From the NCBI GenBank assembly GCA_964620325.1, contig CAZUIM010000020.1, positions 1 to 39,440 of the forward strand: a DNA stretch of 39,440 nt. Direction: 5' to 3'. Below are positions 39,388 through 39,440 of this stretch, one piece after another (within the stretch, counting starts at the first letter, position 1; each line of letters starts with the position of its first letter). The notes under the pieces are model-generated. The model had not been told where the DNA came from. It saw nothing but the letters and a program-made list of their open reading frames with translations, and ran no database searches. The position numbers and the translations under genes are program-made. This stretch comes from CAZMYM01 sp964620325 (GTDB lineage: Bacteria; Bipolaricaulota; Bipolaricaulia; UBA7950; UBA9294).

Positions 39388-39440
39388 TGGTGCCGAGGCC
39401 CAGATTCGAACTGGGGACACCGGCCTTTTCAGGGCCGTGC
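39388..39440 (-). tRNA. tRNA-Phe (GAA), 3' portion, cut by the window edge
   Basis: The reverse strand ends in an encoded CCA (39390-39388). The T arm is CCCAG-TTCGAAT-CTGGG and the acceptor 3' strand CCTCGGC-A. The anticodon arm has stem CGGCC/GGCCG and the 7-nt loop CTGAAAA, giving anticodon GAA. The D arm and 5' acceptor strand lie beyond the window. Confidence 0.93.

Overview
This window is a GC-rich, gene-dense piece of a bacterial chromosome. The gene content points to an anaerobe or microaerophile: superoxide reductase, rubrerythrin, rubredoxin, flavodiiron protein and a ferredoxin-type 2-oxoacid oxidoreductase, with no catalase or superoxide dismutase seen. Strict anaerobes of deep-branching phyla (for example Candidatus Bipolaricaulota/Acetothermia) would fit, but that placement is a guess from gene style, not a measurement.

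Layout. 1-2.9 kb (minus): the 5' part of a Cas4/RecB-like nuclease cut by the window edge, then EF-G. 3.1-7.6 kb: an orphan PIN protein, an unrecognised Cys-rich protein, a lipocalin, a GNAT acetyltransferase and glycyl-tRNA synthetase. The 3' end of glyS runs into a 46-bp tandem repeat. 7.9-17.9 kb (plus): a Fur/PerR regulator and MutM, followed by a dense run of oxidative-stress genes: peroxiredoxin, ferritin, flavin reductase, rubredoxin, FprA, 2-oxoacid oxidoreductase alpha and beta, a second peroxiredoxin, rubrerythrin, a Dps-like thioferritin, superoxide reductase, a stand-alone desulforedoxin and a nitroreductase. 17.9-23.2 kb: an SDR protein, a secreted DOMON protein with a tiny two-helix membrane partner, MgtC, an MFS transporter, UspA and a secreted unknown. 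23.3-24.5 kb: a degraded patch holding the tail of a barrel-like gene, a frameshifted groEL relic, two tandem copies of a 22-residue lysine/proline-rich peptide gene and a zinc-ribbon gene. This patch is separated from an ArsR-type regulator by a perfect 22-bp palindrome overlapping a near-consensus promoter. 25-29.3 kb: CorA and a three-gene exporter operon. 29.3-33.1 kb: a ferritin-like protein, BirA, a LarA homologue and MetK. 33.2-39.4 kb (minus): thrS, hslU, hslV and dnaA, with origin-like sequence on both sides of dnaA, then a partial tRNA-Phe.

How the parts work together. The 10-kb stress cluster could carry electrons from 2-oxoacid oxidation or NAD(P)H through rubredoxin to O2 (FprA), H2O2 (rubrerythrin, peroxiredoxins) and superoxide (superoxide reductase), with ferritins storing the iron. 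Two proteins that are single fusions in other anaerobes are split here: flavin reductase/rubredoxin and desulforedoxin/superoxide reductase. The right end looks like a bipartite oriC. Several genes have a promoter -10 box only 8-9 nt before the ATG, which suggests leaderless mRNAs.
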